DNA of 64,000 bases, from the NCBI RefSeq assembly GCF_020905295.1, contig NZ_JAJJMM010000001.1:6138001-6202000 (forward strand). The letters are read 5' to 3'. The stretch is from Flavobacterium piscisymbiosum. GTDB taxonomy: Bacteria; Bacteroidota; Bacteroidia; Flavobacteriales; Flavobacteriaceae. Positions 1 to 8,904 of the stretch are shown one piece after another. The stretch's first letter is position 1, and each line of letters starts with the position of its first letter. Under the pieces are notes generated by a model. The model was not told the origin of the DNA, ran no database searches, and saw only the letters and a program-made list of their open reading frames with translations. Made by a program: the position numbers and the translations under genes.

Positions 1-63
1 TCCGGATTAGTTTTTAGAAGACTTCATGATAAAGATGGTGATAATTTAAAATCAGGAATTTAA
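1..63 (+). CDS. C-terminal end of an unidentified protein (partial)
   Basis: An open frame enters from the left edge and stops at TAA 61-63, giving the last 20 residues, which end in DKDGDNLKSGI. It is followed after about 50 bases by a bidirectional terminator, as expected at the end of a transcription unit converging on the minus-strand gene at 150. Too little remains to name a family. Confidence 0.5.
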   Translation, partial: SGLVFRRLHDKDGDNLKSGI

Positions 64-111
64 TCGCCTCTTTTTGTATGCATCACTATAAATCACTGAT
101 TATAATTTCAT

Positions 112-150
112 AAAAAAAACCTGTAAACATAATGTATACAGGCTTTTTTT
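112..150. terminator. Bidirectional intrinsic terminator between convergent genes
   Basis: CCTGTA (120-125) pairs with TACAGG (137-142), with an A-run (112-119) on the left and a T-run (144-150) on the right. It can therefore end transcripts from both the partial plus-strand gene and the minus-strand gene, whose stop codon is at 150-152. Confidence 0.75.
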
Positions 151-1043
151 CATATCTCTTTTTTCTTTCCTTCTATATATTTATCATTGAATAAATGATT
201 GGGCTTCAGGTAGACAACATTCTTTTGAAAATCAAGAAAGGTGTTAAATCTCTTAAGAACTTCATTGCCCAAAATATGAACATTGATATCTTTTAATGGT
301 TTGTTTGCCGTTGTTTGTTGAACAGGAACGTTTTTTAATTTATACTTTCCAATTTTCAGCATTTCCAAATTCGAAGTAATCACAGGAATTTCATTTCCCT
401 GAGCGCCTTTCATGATTACTTTTTTTATGACTTCCATTTTCTCAGCAGGAAATTTTCCTTGTGCCATTAAATCATTGTCAAGCATTGCTGTTCTTTGATA
501 ACCGGTATCAAAAAGAAATACGTTTTTATTTACAACATTACTTTGTTTAATTTCACTTACTACTAATAGCAAATCTTCTATAAACTCCATATTAAGTTTT
601 GTAAATTCTTTGTTTTTTTCAACATAATCAGGCAATATTGAATGTACGACCATTAAATTCTTATCGTAATTTAATTCAACAATCTTGTTTTTAAAGAGAT
701 CCCAACCAAACCTGCCATCTGTTCCGTGTCCAGTTAATTCTGCGTCATACACTTTTACTTTATAATTGTTAGTTCCAATTTTCAAATTGTATGGAGTATT
801 ATAAAGTTGTGTTGCCGATTTAATCTTATTTTTATTTTTAAGAACATTATATATCAAAATAAGCTCTGTTGTTCCTGTATCAAAGTTGAGAACCAGAGTA
901 TCTGTTTCATTAAAAACTGCTTCTACATATATTGTATTCTGCTCGTTAATTTTCATTGAAATACTATCGCGCATTACTTTTTCTTTTTGCGCAAAAGCAT
1001 TGACAGATAGGAATATTAAAACAATAATTATTCTATTTTTCAT
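150..1043 (-). CDS. Secreted retropepsin-like aspartyl protease
   Basis: A 297-residue protein with an N-terminal signal peptide ending near AFAQ (residues 1-19). Two DTG motifs, at residues 55-57 (NFDTGTTELIL) and 179-181 (LFDTGYQRTAML), mark two retropepsin-like halves. The C-terminal ILGNEVLKRFNTFLDF resembles the last conserved block of bacterial aspartyl protease domains (PF13650/PF13975 type). The location is probably periplasmic. It lies 20 bases downstream of the M20 amidohydrolase on the same strand, so the two probably form an operon for peptide or acyl-amino-acid turnover (inference). The physiological substrate is unknown; many relatives are uncharacterised. Confidence 0.75.
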   Translation of the reverse strand: MKNRIIIVLIFLSVNAFAQKEKVMRDSISMKINEQNTIYVEAVFNETDTLVLNFDTGTTELILIYNVLKNKNKIKSATQLYNTPYNLKIGTNNYKVKVYDAELTGHGTDGRFGWDLFKNKIVELNYDKNLMVVHSILPDYVEKNKEFTKLNMEFIEDLLLVVSEIKQSNVVNKNVFLFDTGYQRTAMLDNDLMAQGKFPAEKMEVIKKVIMKGAQGNEIPVITSNLEMLKIGKYKLKNVPVQQTTANKPLKDINVHILGNEVLKRFNTFLDFQKNVVYLKPNHLFNDKYIEGKKKEI

Positions 1044-1063
1044 ACATAAAAAATGTGCCGTTG

Positions 1064-2362
1064 TTATTTTGTATTTAGTCTTTCAATTATTAAAGATGAA
1101 AAACTCCTAACACCTATTTTTATACTTTCTTCATCAACAGTAAAATTAGGGGCGTGATTCATTGCTACAATCCCTTTTTCACTATTTGACCCTCCCAATA
1201 AGAAATATACTCCAGGTATTTTTTGTTGAAAATAAGCAAAATCATCATTAAAATATGGAATTTGTCCAAAATCATTTACCACCAAATTATTCCCATAAAT
1301 TTTATTTAGCGATTTTATGGCTTTTTTGGTCAGGTTTTCATCATTAATTACTGTTGGATTTTCTTGTACGAAAGATACTGAAATCACTTTTTGTGTGTAT
1401 TTTTCTTTGGCCAGTAACTCTTCTATTTGAGGTATTATTTTTGGCAGATTCGATTTATTGGTTTCATACAAATAGGCTTCTAAAAAAAGTTCGCCGTTTT
1501 TTGAGTAGACATTAAATTGACCGTCGACAAAAAGATAATCTTTAAAAATTGTATTCTGATTGATTAATCCAATTTCAGGATCAACTATAGATTGTATTTC
1601 CCAGGGTTTAGTACAGGTTTGGACACGAGAAAGCAAACTTTGAATTTTCGCTGTAAGCGCTTTGGTTTCGTCTTTCGATAATTCATCTTTCAGTTTGATT
1701 CTGATTCGTTTTTGGTACGCAAACATTTCATTTGGTTTCACCATAATTTCCCCTACCGGCAATGCGCTTATATGTAAACCATAAATTTCTTCAGGATTTA
1801 TTTTCGAAAATAAACCTTTGTCTATCATACCTTTTGCTCCGGCAAATGTTTCTTCTTCTGATTGAAATATAAAATAAATTGTTCCTTTTATTGATTGTTT
1901 GTTTTTCGAAAGTACTTCGGCTATTCCCAATGCAATTGCAAGATGTACGTCATGTCCGCAACCATGCTGTATTCCTTTTATTTTGGATTTAAAATCAACT
2001 TTGTCAGGAAAATCATTTGGCAAGGCATCCATATCCGCTCTCCATGCAATACTTTTCCCCTTTTTGTCTCCTTTCAGAATCCCTACAATACTATACCCGT
2101 GTACCTCCATTACAACTTCGATTCCTAAGTCTAACAAATATTGTTTTACGATTTCCTGAGTACGTTTTTCATTTCCTGCCAGTTCAGGATTCTCATGAAA
2201 ATCTCTTCTAAGTTCTACCAGCTTGTCGTAAATTTTGTCAGTATCTGCCGAAATGCGTTTATGAGTTGCATTTTCGACAGATAGTTTTGACGGATTTTCT
2301 TTATCTATTTGTTCTAAGCTAAAGATAAATACCAGAATAAATATTGATAGAATAAGTTTCAT
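1064..2362 (-). CDS. M20-family amidohydrolase (N-acyl-amino-acid hydrolase/carboxypeptidase-like)
   Basis: 432 residues. An N-terminal hydrophobic segment (residues 1-17) suggests export. The M20 metallopeptidase pattern is clear: WRADMDALP, HGCGHDVHLAIALG (metal-binding Cys/His/Asp), QSEEE (catalytic and metal glutamates), GLHISALPVGEI, and a C-terminal MNHAPNFTVDEESI block. This matches the HipO/AbgA/IAA-amino-acid hydrolase branch that hydrolyses N-acyl or N-aroyl amino acids or dipeptides. The central dimerisation domain seems longer and more diverged than in standard members. It is first in a two-gene minus-strand unit with the aspartyl protease-like gene. The exact substrate cannot be read from sequence. 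Confidence 0.85.
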   Translation of the reverse strand: MKLILSIFILVFIFSLEQIDKENPSKLSVENATHKRISADTDKIYDKLVELRRDFHENPELAGNEKRTQEIVKQYLLDLGIEVVMEVHGYSIVGILKGDKKGKSIAWRADMDALPNDFPDKVDFKSKIKGIQHGCGHDVHLAIALGIAEVLSKNKQSIKGTIYFIFQSEEETFAGAKGMIDKGLFSKINPEEIYGLHISALPVGEIMVKPNEMFAYQKRIRIKLKDELSKDETKALTAKIQSLLSRVQTCTKPWEIQSIVDPEIGLINQNTIFKDYLFVDGQFNVYSKNGELFLEAYLYETNKSNLPKIIPQIEELLAKEKYTQKVISVSFVQENPTVINDENLTKKAIKSLNKIYGNNLVVNDFGQIPYFNDDFAYFQQKIPGVYFLLGGSNSEKGIVAMNHAPNFTVDEESIKIGVRSFSSLIIERLNTK

Positions 2363-2485
2363 ATGTTTGAAGGTTGTTCTTTTAAAGACGTCATTAATAA
2401 GAAAAGGTTACAAGTTTTTAATCATTCTTTATTAAATAGCCTAAAAAGCTTTCAAATTTAGAACTCCTAACAATTTAAAAAAGAC

Positions 2486-3133
2486 CTATTGGTGATCTTT
2501 AAGCCATTCTAAACGTCTCTGATCTGCAAGATGTTTCACAGAAAAATTTTCGAATTTGGCTTCAAATCCGTTTCCATCAGGGCAAGCTGCCATAAGTCCT
2601 ACCATAACAGGAGTATTATCCTGCAGTGGAGCATTACGGGTCAGGATATAGTTTTTATCATCCAAAGAATAATAAATCTCTACAGCGTCTAATCTGCGCA
2701 CCGCCTTGATCCATACAAAAGGAGGAACTTTGTCCAGTACATTCACACTCCAGTCGCTTTTTTCATGCGTTACAACCGTACTGATATTAAATTTACCGTC
2801 TACAAACTCAACGCCTGTTTTAATGTAATTTTTTTCATCTACACGAATCATAAGTCCCATTTGGTCGAAACGGGTTTTATAATTACCTGTTAGTTTTACT
2901 TTCGTTTCAAATTCACCTCCGTAAATACTGTAATAAAATGGGCCATCATCGACAGTAAAGCCATAATGAGAGATTCTCCAATAATCACTTTTTGGTGTTA
3001 CCTGCATAATTAAGCTATTGTCTTTTATCTGCCATTTTTCAGGTTCATTAAACCAATGCATTTTTTCAAGACTCTGTGCTTTTATTTCCGTTAAGCTCAG
3101 TAAGAGGCCAATAGCTAATATAGTTTTTTTCAT
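2486..3133 (-). CDS. Secreted DUF1349 family protein (concanavalin-like fold)
   Basis: 215 residues with a signal peptide ending near IKAQ (residue 19). The body (MHWFNEPEKWQIKDNSLIM, then DQMGLMIRVDEKNYIKTGVEF and FVWIKAVRR) is the DUF1349 pattern, a concanavalin-like beta-sandwich often found alone or next to glycan-acting enzymes. No catalytic role is established. The gene is divergent from the LuxR-type regulator at 3200, with 66 bases between the start codons. A TAATTTTG box on the minus strand (3171-3178) with TTTG (3197-3200) 18 bases upstream gives a plausible Bacteroidota promoter. The neighbouring regulator may control it (inference). Confidence 0.75.
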   Translation of the reverse strand: MKKTILAIGLLLSLTEIKAQSLEKMHWFNEPEKWQIKDNSLIMQVTPKSDYWRISHYGFTVDDGPFYYSIYGGEFETKVKLTGNYKTRFDQMGLMIRVDEKNYIKTGVEFVDGKFNISTVVTHEKSDWSVNVLDKVPPFVWIKAVRRLDAVEIYYSLDDKNYILTRNAPLQDNTPVMVGLMAACPDGNGFEAKFENFSVKHLADQRRLEWLKDHQ

Positions 3134-3170
3134 AAGTTTGTTATAGATTTGAAATGTTACCTTGTGGTTC

Positions 3171-3200
3171 CAAAATTATAAATTAATATTCTACATCAAA
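3171..3200 (-). promoter_or_regulatory. Bacteroidota-type promoter for the DUF1349 gene
   Basis: On the minus strand, TTTG (3197-3200) is followed by an 18-base spacer and TAATTTTG (3171-3178), close to the TTTG-N19-TAnnTTTG consensus. The upstream box overlaps the start codon of the divergent regulator at 3200, so the two promoters must interfere physically. Confidence 0.5.
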
Positions 3201-3991
3201 TGGCTATAAATAACCATCAGGATACTGAAAATATTCGTGAGTTACTGGATATAAAACTGTTTTCTCAGCCGTTTTCAGGTTTTTCTCAGCCTAATATGCA
3301 ACTCGACGATGGTAAAATGATCGCTACACTATACGCCAAACTAGAAAACACCATTAGCGTACTTAGCGATCTAAAAGAAAGAAAAAGTTATATTTATTCT
3401 GGCGGAGTCGCTCAGCAGTTGGGATTTGAGCCCACAAAAACAGCCATAAATTCTATTTGGGAAGATGAATTATTGAGCCGGGTTCATCCCGATGATCTTC
3501 AGAAAAAATACCGACTCGAATTTCAGTTTTTTAAGTTATTGAAATCTATTAGTTTAAATGAACGCCTTAATTATAATGTAATTACCAAACTAAGAATTAA
3601 AAACAACGACGGCAAATATCTTTTGATTAAACATCGGTTACTATACCTGAGCAGTACAGATGAAGGAAATGTTTCGCTGGTACTTTGCCTGTACAACATG
3701 GTTTATGATTATCCGGGATTTGATGTTCCTGACGGAGTGATTATTAATACCAGCACAGGCGTAATTTTAGATAGCGAACAAGGCCGTTTTGATGATTTGC
3801 TATCGATAAGAGAAGGAGAAATTATTCAGCTTATTAATTTAGGAATGCGAAGCAAAGAAATCGCCGATAAACTGTCCCTGAGCATACATACTGTGAATAG
3901 GCACCGTCAAAATATTTTTCAAAAACTCAATGTAAATAATGCCATGGAGGCCTGCAGAATTGCAAATGCCACGGGATTAATACCACGTTAG
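3200..3991 (+). CDS. LuxR-type transcriptional regulator with N-terminal PAS-like sensor domain
   Basis: 263 residues without a membrane segment. The C-terminus (about 198-260) is a LuxR/GerE helix-turn-helix: REGEIIQLINLGMRSKEIAD, then SLSIHTVNRHRQNIFQKL. The N-terminal about 190 residues look PAS-like (ELLSRVHPDDLQKKYRLEFQ, then NDGKYLLIKHRLLYLS), a type common in Bacteroidota stand-alone LuxR regulators. No phosphoacceptor receiver domain is visible, so a small-molecule ligand is more likely than a kinase partner. It is divergent from the DUF1349 gene, the nearest plausible target. The following RND operon is convergent and separately terminated. Confidence 0.8.
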   Translation: MAINNHQDTENIRELLDIKLFSQPFSGFSQPNMQLDDGKMIATLYAKLENTISVLSDLKERKSYIYSGGVAQQLGFEPTKTAINSIWEDELLSRVHPDDLQKKYRLEFQFFKLLKSISLNERLNYNVITKLRIKNNDGKYLLIKHRLLYLSSTDEGNVSLVLCLYNMVYDYPGFDVPDGVIINTSTGVILDSEQGRFDDLLSIREGEIIQLINLGMRSKEIADKLSLSIHTVNRHRQNIFQKLNVNNAMEACRIANATGLIPR

Positions 3992-3998
3992 AATTTCG

Positions 3999-4031
3999 AA
4001 AAAAAAGAAGGGATAGCTTTTCAACTATCCC
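3999..4031 (-). terminator. Intrinsic terminator of the RND efflux operon
   Basis: GGGATAG (4010-4016) pairs with CTATCCC (4025-4031). Read on the minus strand, the stem is followed by a T-rich tract (plus-strand A-run 3999-4007), about 50 bases beyond the stop codon of the outer membrane factor gene. No T-run follows on the plus strand, so it mainly serves the minus-strand operon. Confidence 0.7.
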
Positions 4032-4080
4032 CTGCTTCACTAAAAACCAACAAATTAAATAATTAACATTTATTTTTAAA

Positions 4081-5466
4081 TTAATTCCAGCCACCGCCAA
4101 GTGCGCGATACAAGTTTACAACCGCATGCAGTTTTTGACTTTGATCGTCAATTCCTCTTAATTGTGCGTTTAATAAATTTTGTTCGGCTGTCAATACATC
4201 AGTATAATTGGTGGTGGAATTGTTCAGTAATTCTTTATTAAATTCAACTGCTTTGAATAAAGCTTCTAATTGTTTTTTTCTTTTTTCTTCCTTTAAAGCG
4301 GCGTTATCATATTTAGATAAGGCATTCGAAACTTCTTCACTTGCTTTTAGCATCGAAAATTCAAAATTATAAAGGGCTTCTTTTTGTAATGATAATGCCG
4401 TCGCTAATCTTCCTTTATTGATTCCTTTATTGAAGATGGGCTGCGTAAGTCCTCCGGCAATATTACCAAAAAGTCCTCCGTTTGTAAACCAGTCTTTCAA
4501 TCCAAAGCTAGAAAAACCGGCCGCTCCGCTGATGGTCAAAGCAGGATAAAAATAAGCTCTTGCCACATTCGTTTCTTCAAATGCCGCTCTAAAATTATAT
4601 TCTGCTTGTTGTACATCTGGTCTGTTTGCCAAAAGCTGCATCGGAACTCCAATTTTAAGATCGTACGTTAGTGTTTGTTGTTCCAGATAACCACGTTCAA
4701 TTTTGGTTGGAGATTTTGCCAGAAGTATACATAAAGCATTTTCAGTTTCGGTTATTTTTTGTTCAATATCCGGAATGGCTAATTCTGCTTCATAAAAGTT
4801 GGCTTCACTTTGCACCACTGCAACTCCATTAATAATAGAATTTTCGAAAAGAACCTTGATTGTTTCAGCATCGGTTTCTCTGTTTTTAGCTGTCTTTTTA
4901 AGTACTTTTAATTGCTCGTCGAGAATTAATAATTCATAATACGAATTGGCAATATTGGCGATCAATTGGGTTTGAACAGCACGTTTGGCAGCATCTGTAG
5001 CCAATAAATTTGCTAATGCGCTTTTCTTAGCGCTTTTTAATTTACCCCAAACATCAATTTCCCATCCGGCAATAATTCCTAAATCGTATTGTGTCGATTG
5101 ATCGAAAAGTCCAAACCCTTGCGGGAAAGCCAATCTGGATTCTTTAACAGATAGATTTCCGTTTACCGAAGGCAGAAAAGCGGCTTTACTCAGCTTAACA
5201 TTCACTGTTGCCTGATTAATGCGTTCCACCGCAATCTTTAAATCCAGGTTTGCAGCCAATCCATCCGAAATTAGCTTTTGCAATGCAAGATCTGTAAATA
5301 GTTCTGACCATTTCATGGTTGCAATATTTGTCGTGTCCTTACTTTCAGGATCACGATACGTTACTGATGCTGCGGGTTTTGTATAGGGTTTCGTGATCTT
5401 GCACGAACTCCATATACTGGCAACAATCAGTATAATGATGATTAATTTATGATTGTATTTCTTCAT
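4081..5466 (-). CDS. RND efflux outer membrane factor lipoprotein (NodT/OprM family)
   Basis: Starting at the ATG ending at 5466 gives a 461-residue lipoprotein: MKKYNHKLIIIILIVASIWSSC, with the lipobox Cys about residue 22. An upstream ATG at 5520 would bury the signal peptide behind 18 polar residues, so I prefer 5466. Two TolC-like repeats are visible, with NRPDVQQAEYNFRAAFEETN typical of the OprM/CusC/NodT branch, plus the C-terminal VNLYRALGGGW. It forms the outer membrane exit duct for the adaptor and pump encoded upstream. A 282-base repeat-bearing gap separates it from the pump gene, longer than other gaps in the operon. Confidence 0.9.
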   Translation of the reverse strand: MKKYNHKLIIIILIVASIWSSCKITKPYTKPAASVTYRDPESKDTTNIATMKWSELFTDLALQKLISDGLAANLDLKIAVERINQATVNVKLSKAAFLPSVNGNLSVKESRLAFPQGFGLFDQSTQYDLGIIAGWEIDVWGKLKSAKKSALANLLATDAAKRAVQTQLIANIANSYYELLILDEQLKVLKKTAKNRETDAETIKVLFENSIINGVAVVQSEANFYEAELAIPDIEQKITETENALCILLAKSPTKIERGYLEQQTLTYDLKIGVPMQLLANRPDVQQAEYNFRAAFEETNVARAYFYPALTISGAAGFSSFGLKDWFTNGGLFGNIAGGLTQPIFNKGINKGRLATALSLQKEALYNFEFSMLKASEEVSNALSKYDNAALKEEKRKKQLEALFKAVEFNKELLNNSTTNYTDVLTAEQNLLNAQLRGIDDQSQKLHAVVNLYRALGGGWN

Positions 5467-5581
5467 TATTATATGTTTATATTTTTTATTTATTTGAGTG
5501 AAATTAACCACAGAGTTCACAAAGCAGTAAAATCTTTTTAATCTATAGCTGGATTTAACCGCAGAGTTCGCAAAGGTTTAC

Positions 5582-5657
5582 GCAAAGTTCGCAAAGCCTA
5601 TTTGAGCTAAAAATTTCAAGGCAAAGCTGGTTCAAGGCAAAGCTTTGCGAACTTTGC
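5582..5657. repeat. Perfect 16-bp inverted repeat between pump and outer-membrane-factor genes
   Basis: GCAAAGTTCGCAAAGC (5582-5597) is exactly the reverse complement of 5642-5657, with a 44-base spacer. Further GCAAAG/CTTTGC words fill 5559-5715. This looks like a dispersed intergenic repeat. In the mRNA it could form a long hairpin between the pump and duct cistrons. Confidence 0.65.
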
Positions 5658-5748
5658 ATTTTTATAAAAACCATACAAGCAAAAAAACTTTGCGTTCTTT
5701 GCGGTAAAATAACCACAAAGCGATCCCCATGAACCTTTTAAACCTCTA

Positions 5749-8700
5749 CTAATCAATTACTCTAGGCTCATGAACAGGCACTTTAACCCCTCCCACTTTT
5801 TCCTGCAACGACTGGAAAATGATAAACAAAACCGGAATTACAAAAACCCCGAATAACGTACCAATCAACATTCCACCAACGGCAGCTGTACCAATCGATC
5901 TGTTGCTTAAAGCTCCGGCACCAGTAGCAATCATTAGTGGAATCAATCCGAAGATAAAAGCAAACGATGTCATCAAAATTGGGCGTAATCTGGCTTTTGC
6001 CCCAAATATGGCCGACTGTACCAAACTTCTTCCGCTTAAGCGATGTAATAAGGCGAACTCTACAATAAGAATGGCATTTTTGGCCAAAAGACCAATTAGC
6101 ATAATCAAACTGATCTGAAGGAAAATATTATTATCAACCCCAAACAAATTCGCAAATATAAAAGCTCCTGCAAGCCCGATTGGTAAGGATAACAATACCG
6201 AAAATGGCAGGATATAACTCTTGTATTGTGCACTTAATAAGAAGTAAATAAAGACCAGACAAAGTCCGAAGATTAAGGTGGTCTGACTTCCGCTTGACAA
6301 TTCTTCTTTGGTTAAACCGGAAAACTCATAAGCATATCCTCTGTCTAAAGTTTGTGCTGCGACTTCTTCGATTGCTTTTATGGCATCGCCCGAGCTGTAT
6401 CCGGCATTTGGCGTACCAGTAACCGAGGTTGAGGTAAACAGATTAAAACGGTTTATAAATTCCGGACCGTATGTTTTTTTCAAGGTTACAAATTCAGAAA
6501 TTGGTGCCATTGCTCCTTTATCTGTTCGAACAAAAACTTTATTGATGTCACTTTCTTTGGCTCTGTAATCTGCATGCGATTGCAGCATTACTCTGTATTG
6601 TTTTCCGAATTTATTAATGTCCGAAGCGTAGATTCCGCCAAAATATCCCTGAAGTGTATTCAGAACGGTTTTTACGCTAACGCCGGCATCTTTACATTTT
6701 GCCACATTTACATTCACTTCCATTTCCGGAAACGTAATATTAAACGGATTGGTTGCGTACATAATCTCCGGTCGCTTATTGATTTCGGCCATAAACTTTG
6801 CGATGTTTTTATCAAAATCCTGATAGCTTCCTCCGGTTCGATCCTGCAATTGCACTTCGAATCCGTTGTTGTTTCCAAATCCCTGCAAAGTTGGCGCGGC
6901 AAAGAAAATGACACTTGCCCCTTTTATGTGAGCTGTCTTTTCGAACAACTTAGCCACAACTGAATTGACATCCTGATTTTTTCCTTTCCTGTCTTTCCAC
7001 GGTTTTAATCGAATAAACAAAGCGCCGTAAGAACCTCCGTTTCCGTGAATTAAATCCATTCCTGATAATGTAGACGAAAGTTCAATTTCAGGAATACTTC
7101 TGGCAATACTGTCGACTTCTTTTGTAATTTTTTCAGTACGTTCCAGTGTCGAAGAGGCTGGTAAAACTACATTTCCGTAAATCGCGCCGCCATCTTCATT
7201 GGGTACAAAACCTGTAGGTGTAGTTTTGATTAAAGCATAAAATATCATCCCAAATACTGCTATAGCGACTAAGGATATCCATTTTCTACGAATCAGGAAT
7301 CGAACTGCTCCAATATATTTATGGGTTAAGGCATCAAAAGCTACATTAAAACCAGCATAGAATTTTGGCAAAAACCCTTTATTGTGATTCGATTTTTCAG
7401 GATCGTGTGGTTTTAATAAAATAGCACAAAGCGCGGGACTTAAAGTCAAGGCATTCACAGCCGAAATTAAGATGGCTACAGCCAATGTCAGACCAAATTG
7501 TTTGTAAAACACTCCTGCTGAACCTGTAATAAAAGTTACCGGAACAAAAACCGCCGACATAATTAAGGTAATCGAAATAATTGCTCCACTAATCTCGCTC
7601 ATGGCATGAATAGTCGCTTTCTTGGCCGATTTTGCACCCTGATCGAGTTTTGCATGAACGGCCTCGACGACCACAATCGCATCATCGACAACAATACCAA
7701 TGGCAAGAACCAAAGCAAAAAGTGTCAATAAATTAATGGTAAAACCGAATAACTTCAGGAAAAAGAAAGTACCAATAATCGAAACCGGAACTGCAATTGC
7801 CGGTATTAGTGTGGATCTAAAATCTTGCAAAAAAACAAACACCACAATAAAAACCAGAATAAAAGCTTCGATAATCGTATAAATTACCTTCTCAATCGAA
7901 GCGTCCAGAAAGTCATTGGCATTTAAGAACGTATGATATTCTACTCCCGGCGGAAAATCTTTGGATGCTTTTTTTAGGATATCCTCGCAGGCAATAATTA
8001 ATTCTCTGGCGTTCGATCCTGAAATCTGACTGATTTGTCCTCCCGAAGAAACTTTACCTTGTGTGATAAGAGATGAAGTATAATCTAAAGCGCCAAACTC
8101 AATATCGGCGACATCTTTCAATCGTAATAAACTTCCTTGTTTACCACTTCTTAAAACAATGTTTTCAAACTCTGCCGGATTTTCAAGTCGGCCTGTAAAT
8201 TTTAAGGCATATTGAACCGATTCTTTACTATTTTCTCCAATTTTCCCCGGAGCAGCTTCGATGTTTTGTTCCTGCAATGCGGCAATAATATCATCCGGAA
8301 CCAAACCCTGATTGGCCATTGCATCGGGTTTTAACCAAATACGCATCGAATATTCACGGCTGCTATAAATCTCGGCTCCACCCACACCTACAACACGTTT
8401 CAGTTCGGGCATAATGTTGATCCTTAAATAATTATCAAGGAATTTTTCGTCGTATTTCCCATCGTTGCTGTACAGCAAGAAACTCAAAGCTGTACTGCTC
8501 AATTGTTTGCTGGTAGTAATACCTGATTTAATAACTTCATTGGGCAATAAACTGGTCGCTTTCGTAACCCTGTTTTGCACATTTACGGCAGCCATATCAG
8601 GATTTGTTCCCTGTTTAAAAAATATGGTTATCGCTGCACTACCATTGCTGCTGGCAGTTGAGGTCATATAACTCATATTCTCAACACCGTTTATTTGTTC

Positions 8701-8898
8701 TTCGAGAGGAATAATTACACTTTTCAGAACCACATCGGCGCTGGCTCCCTGATAGGAAGCGTTTACCACAACTGTTGGCGGGGCAATTTCAGGATATTGT
8801 GATATGGGCAGAGAGGCTAATCCCAGCAATCCCAAAATCACTATGATGATCGATATTACGGTGGATAATACCGGATTTTCTATAAATTTTCTAAACAT
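5749..8898 (-). CDS. RND multidrug efflux transporter, HAE1 family (AcrB-like)
   Basis: 1049 residues, the normal HAE1 length. The start MFRKFIENPVLSTVISIIIV is the first membrane helix. The TM4 motif GIVVDDAIVVVEAV contains the proton-relay Asp pair, and the periplasmic porter and docking domains lie between TM1-2 and TM7-8. The C-terminal half repeats the pattern (LIGLLAKNAILIVEFA). It should pump amphiphilic drugs, dyes or bile-like compounds from the periplasm through the OprM-type duct, driven by the proton gradient. It lies 6 bases after the adaptor gene. A single long open frame shows no sign of damage. Confidence 0.95.
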   Translation of the reverse strand: MFRKFIENPVLSTVISIIIVILGLLGLASLPISQYPEIAPPTVVVNASYQGASADVVLKSVIIPLEEQINGVENMSYMTSTASSNGSAAITIFFKQGTNPDMAAVNVQNRVTKATSLLPNEVIKSGITTSKQLSSTALSFLLYSNDGKYDEKFLDNYLRINIMPELKRVVGVGGAEIYSSREYSMRIWLKPDAMANQGLVPDDIIAALQEQNIEAAPGKIGENSKESVQYALKFTGRLENPAEFENIVLRSGKQGSLLRLKDVADIEFGALDYTSSLITQGKVSSGGQISQISGSNARELIIACEDILKKASKDFPPGVEYHTFLNANDFLDASIEKVIYTIIEAFILVFIVVFVFLQDFRSTLIPAIAVPVSIIGTFFFLKLFGFTINLLTLFALVLAIGIVVDDAIVVVEAVHAKLDQGAKSAKKATIHAMSEISGAIISITLIMSAVFVPVTFITGSAGVFYKQFGLTLAVAILISAVNALTLSPALCAILLKPHDPEKSNHNKGFLPKFYAGFNVAFDALTHKYIGAVRFLIRRKWISLVAIAVFGMIFYALIKTTPTGFVPNEDGGAIYGNVVLPASSTLERTEKITKEVDSIARSIPEIELSSTLSGMDLIHGNGGSYGALFIRLKPWKDRKGKNQDVNSVVAKLFEKTAHIKGASVIFFAAPTLQGFGNNNGFEVQLQDRTGGSYQDFDKNIAKFMAEINKRPEIMYATNPFNITFPEMEVNVNVAKCKDAGVSVKTVLNTLQGYFGGIYASDINKFGKQYRVMLQSHADYRAKESDINKVFVRTDKGAMAPISEFVTLKKTYGPEFINRFNLFTSTSVTGTPNAGYSSGDAIKAIEEVAAQTLDRGYAYEFSGLTKEELSSGSQTTLIFGLCLVFIYFLLSAQYKSYILPFSVLLSLPIGLAGAFIFANLFGVDNNIFLQISLIMLIGLLAKNAILIVEFALLHRLSGRSLVQSAIFGAKARLRPILMTSFAFIFGLIPLMIATGAGALSNRSIGTAAVGGMLIGTLFGVFVIPVLFIIFQSLQEKVGGVKVPVHEPRVID

Positions 8899-8904
8899 GA
8901 TTTT

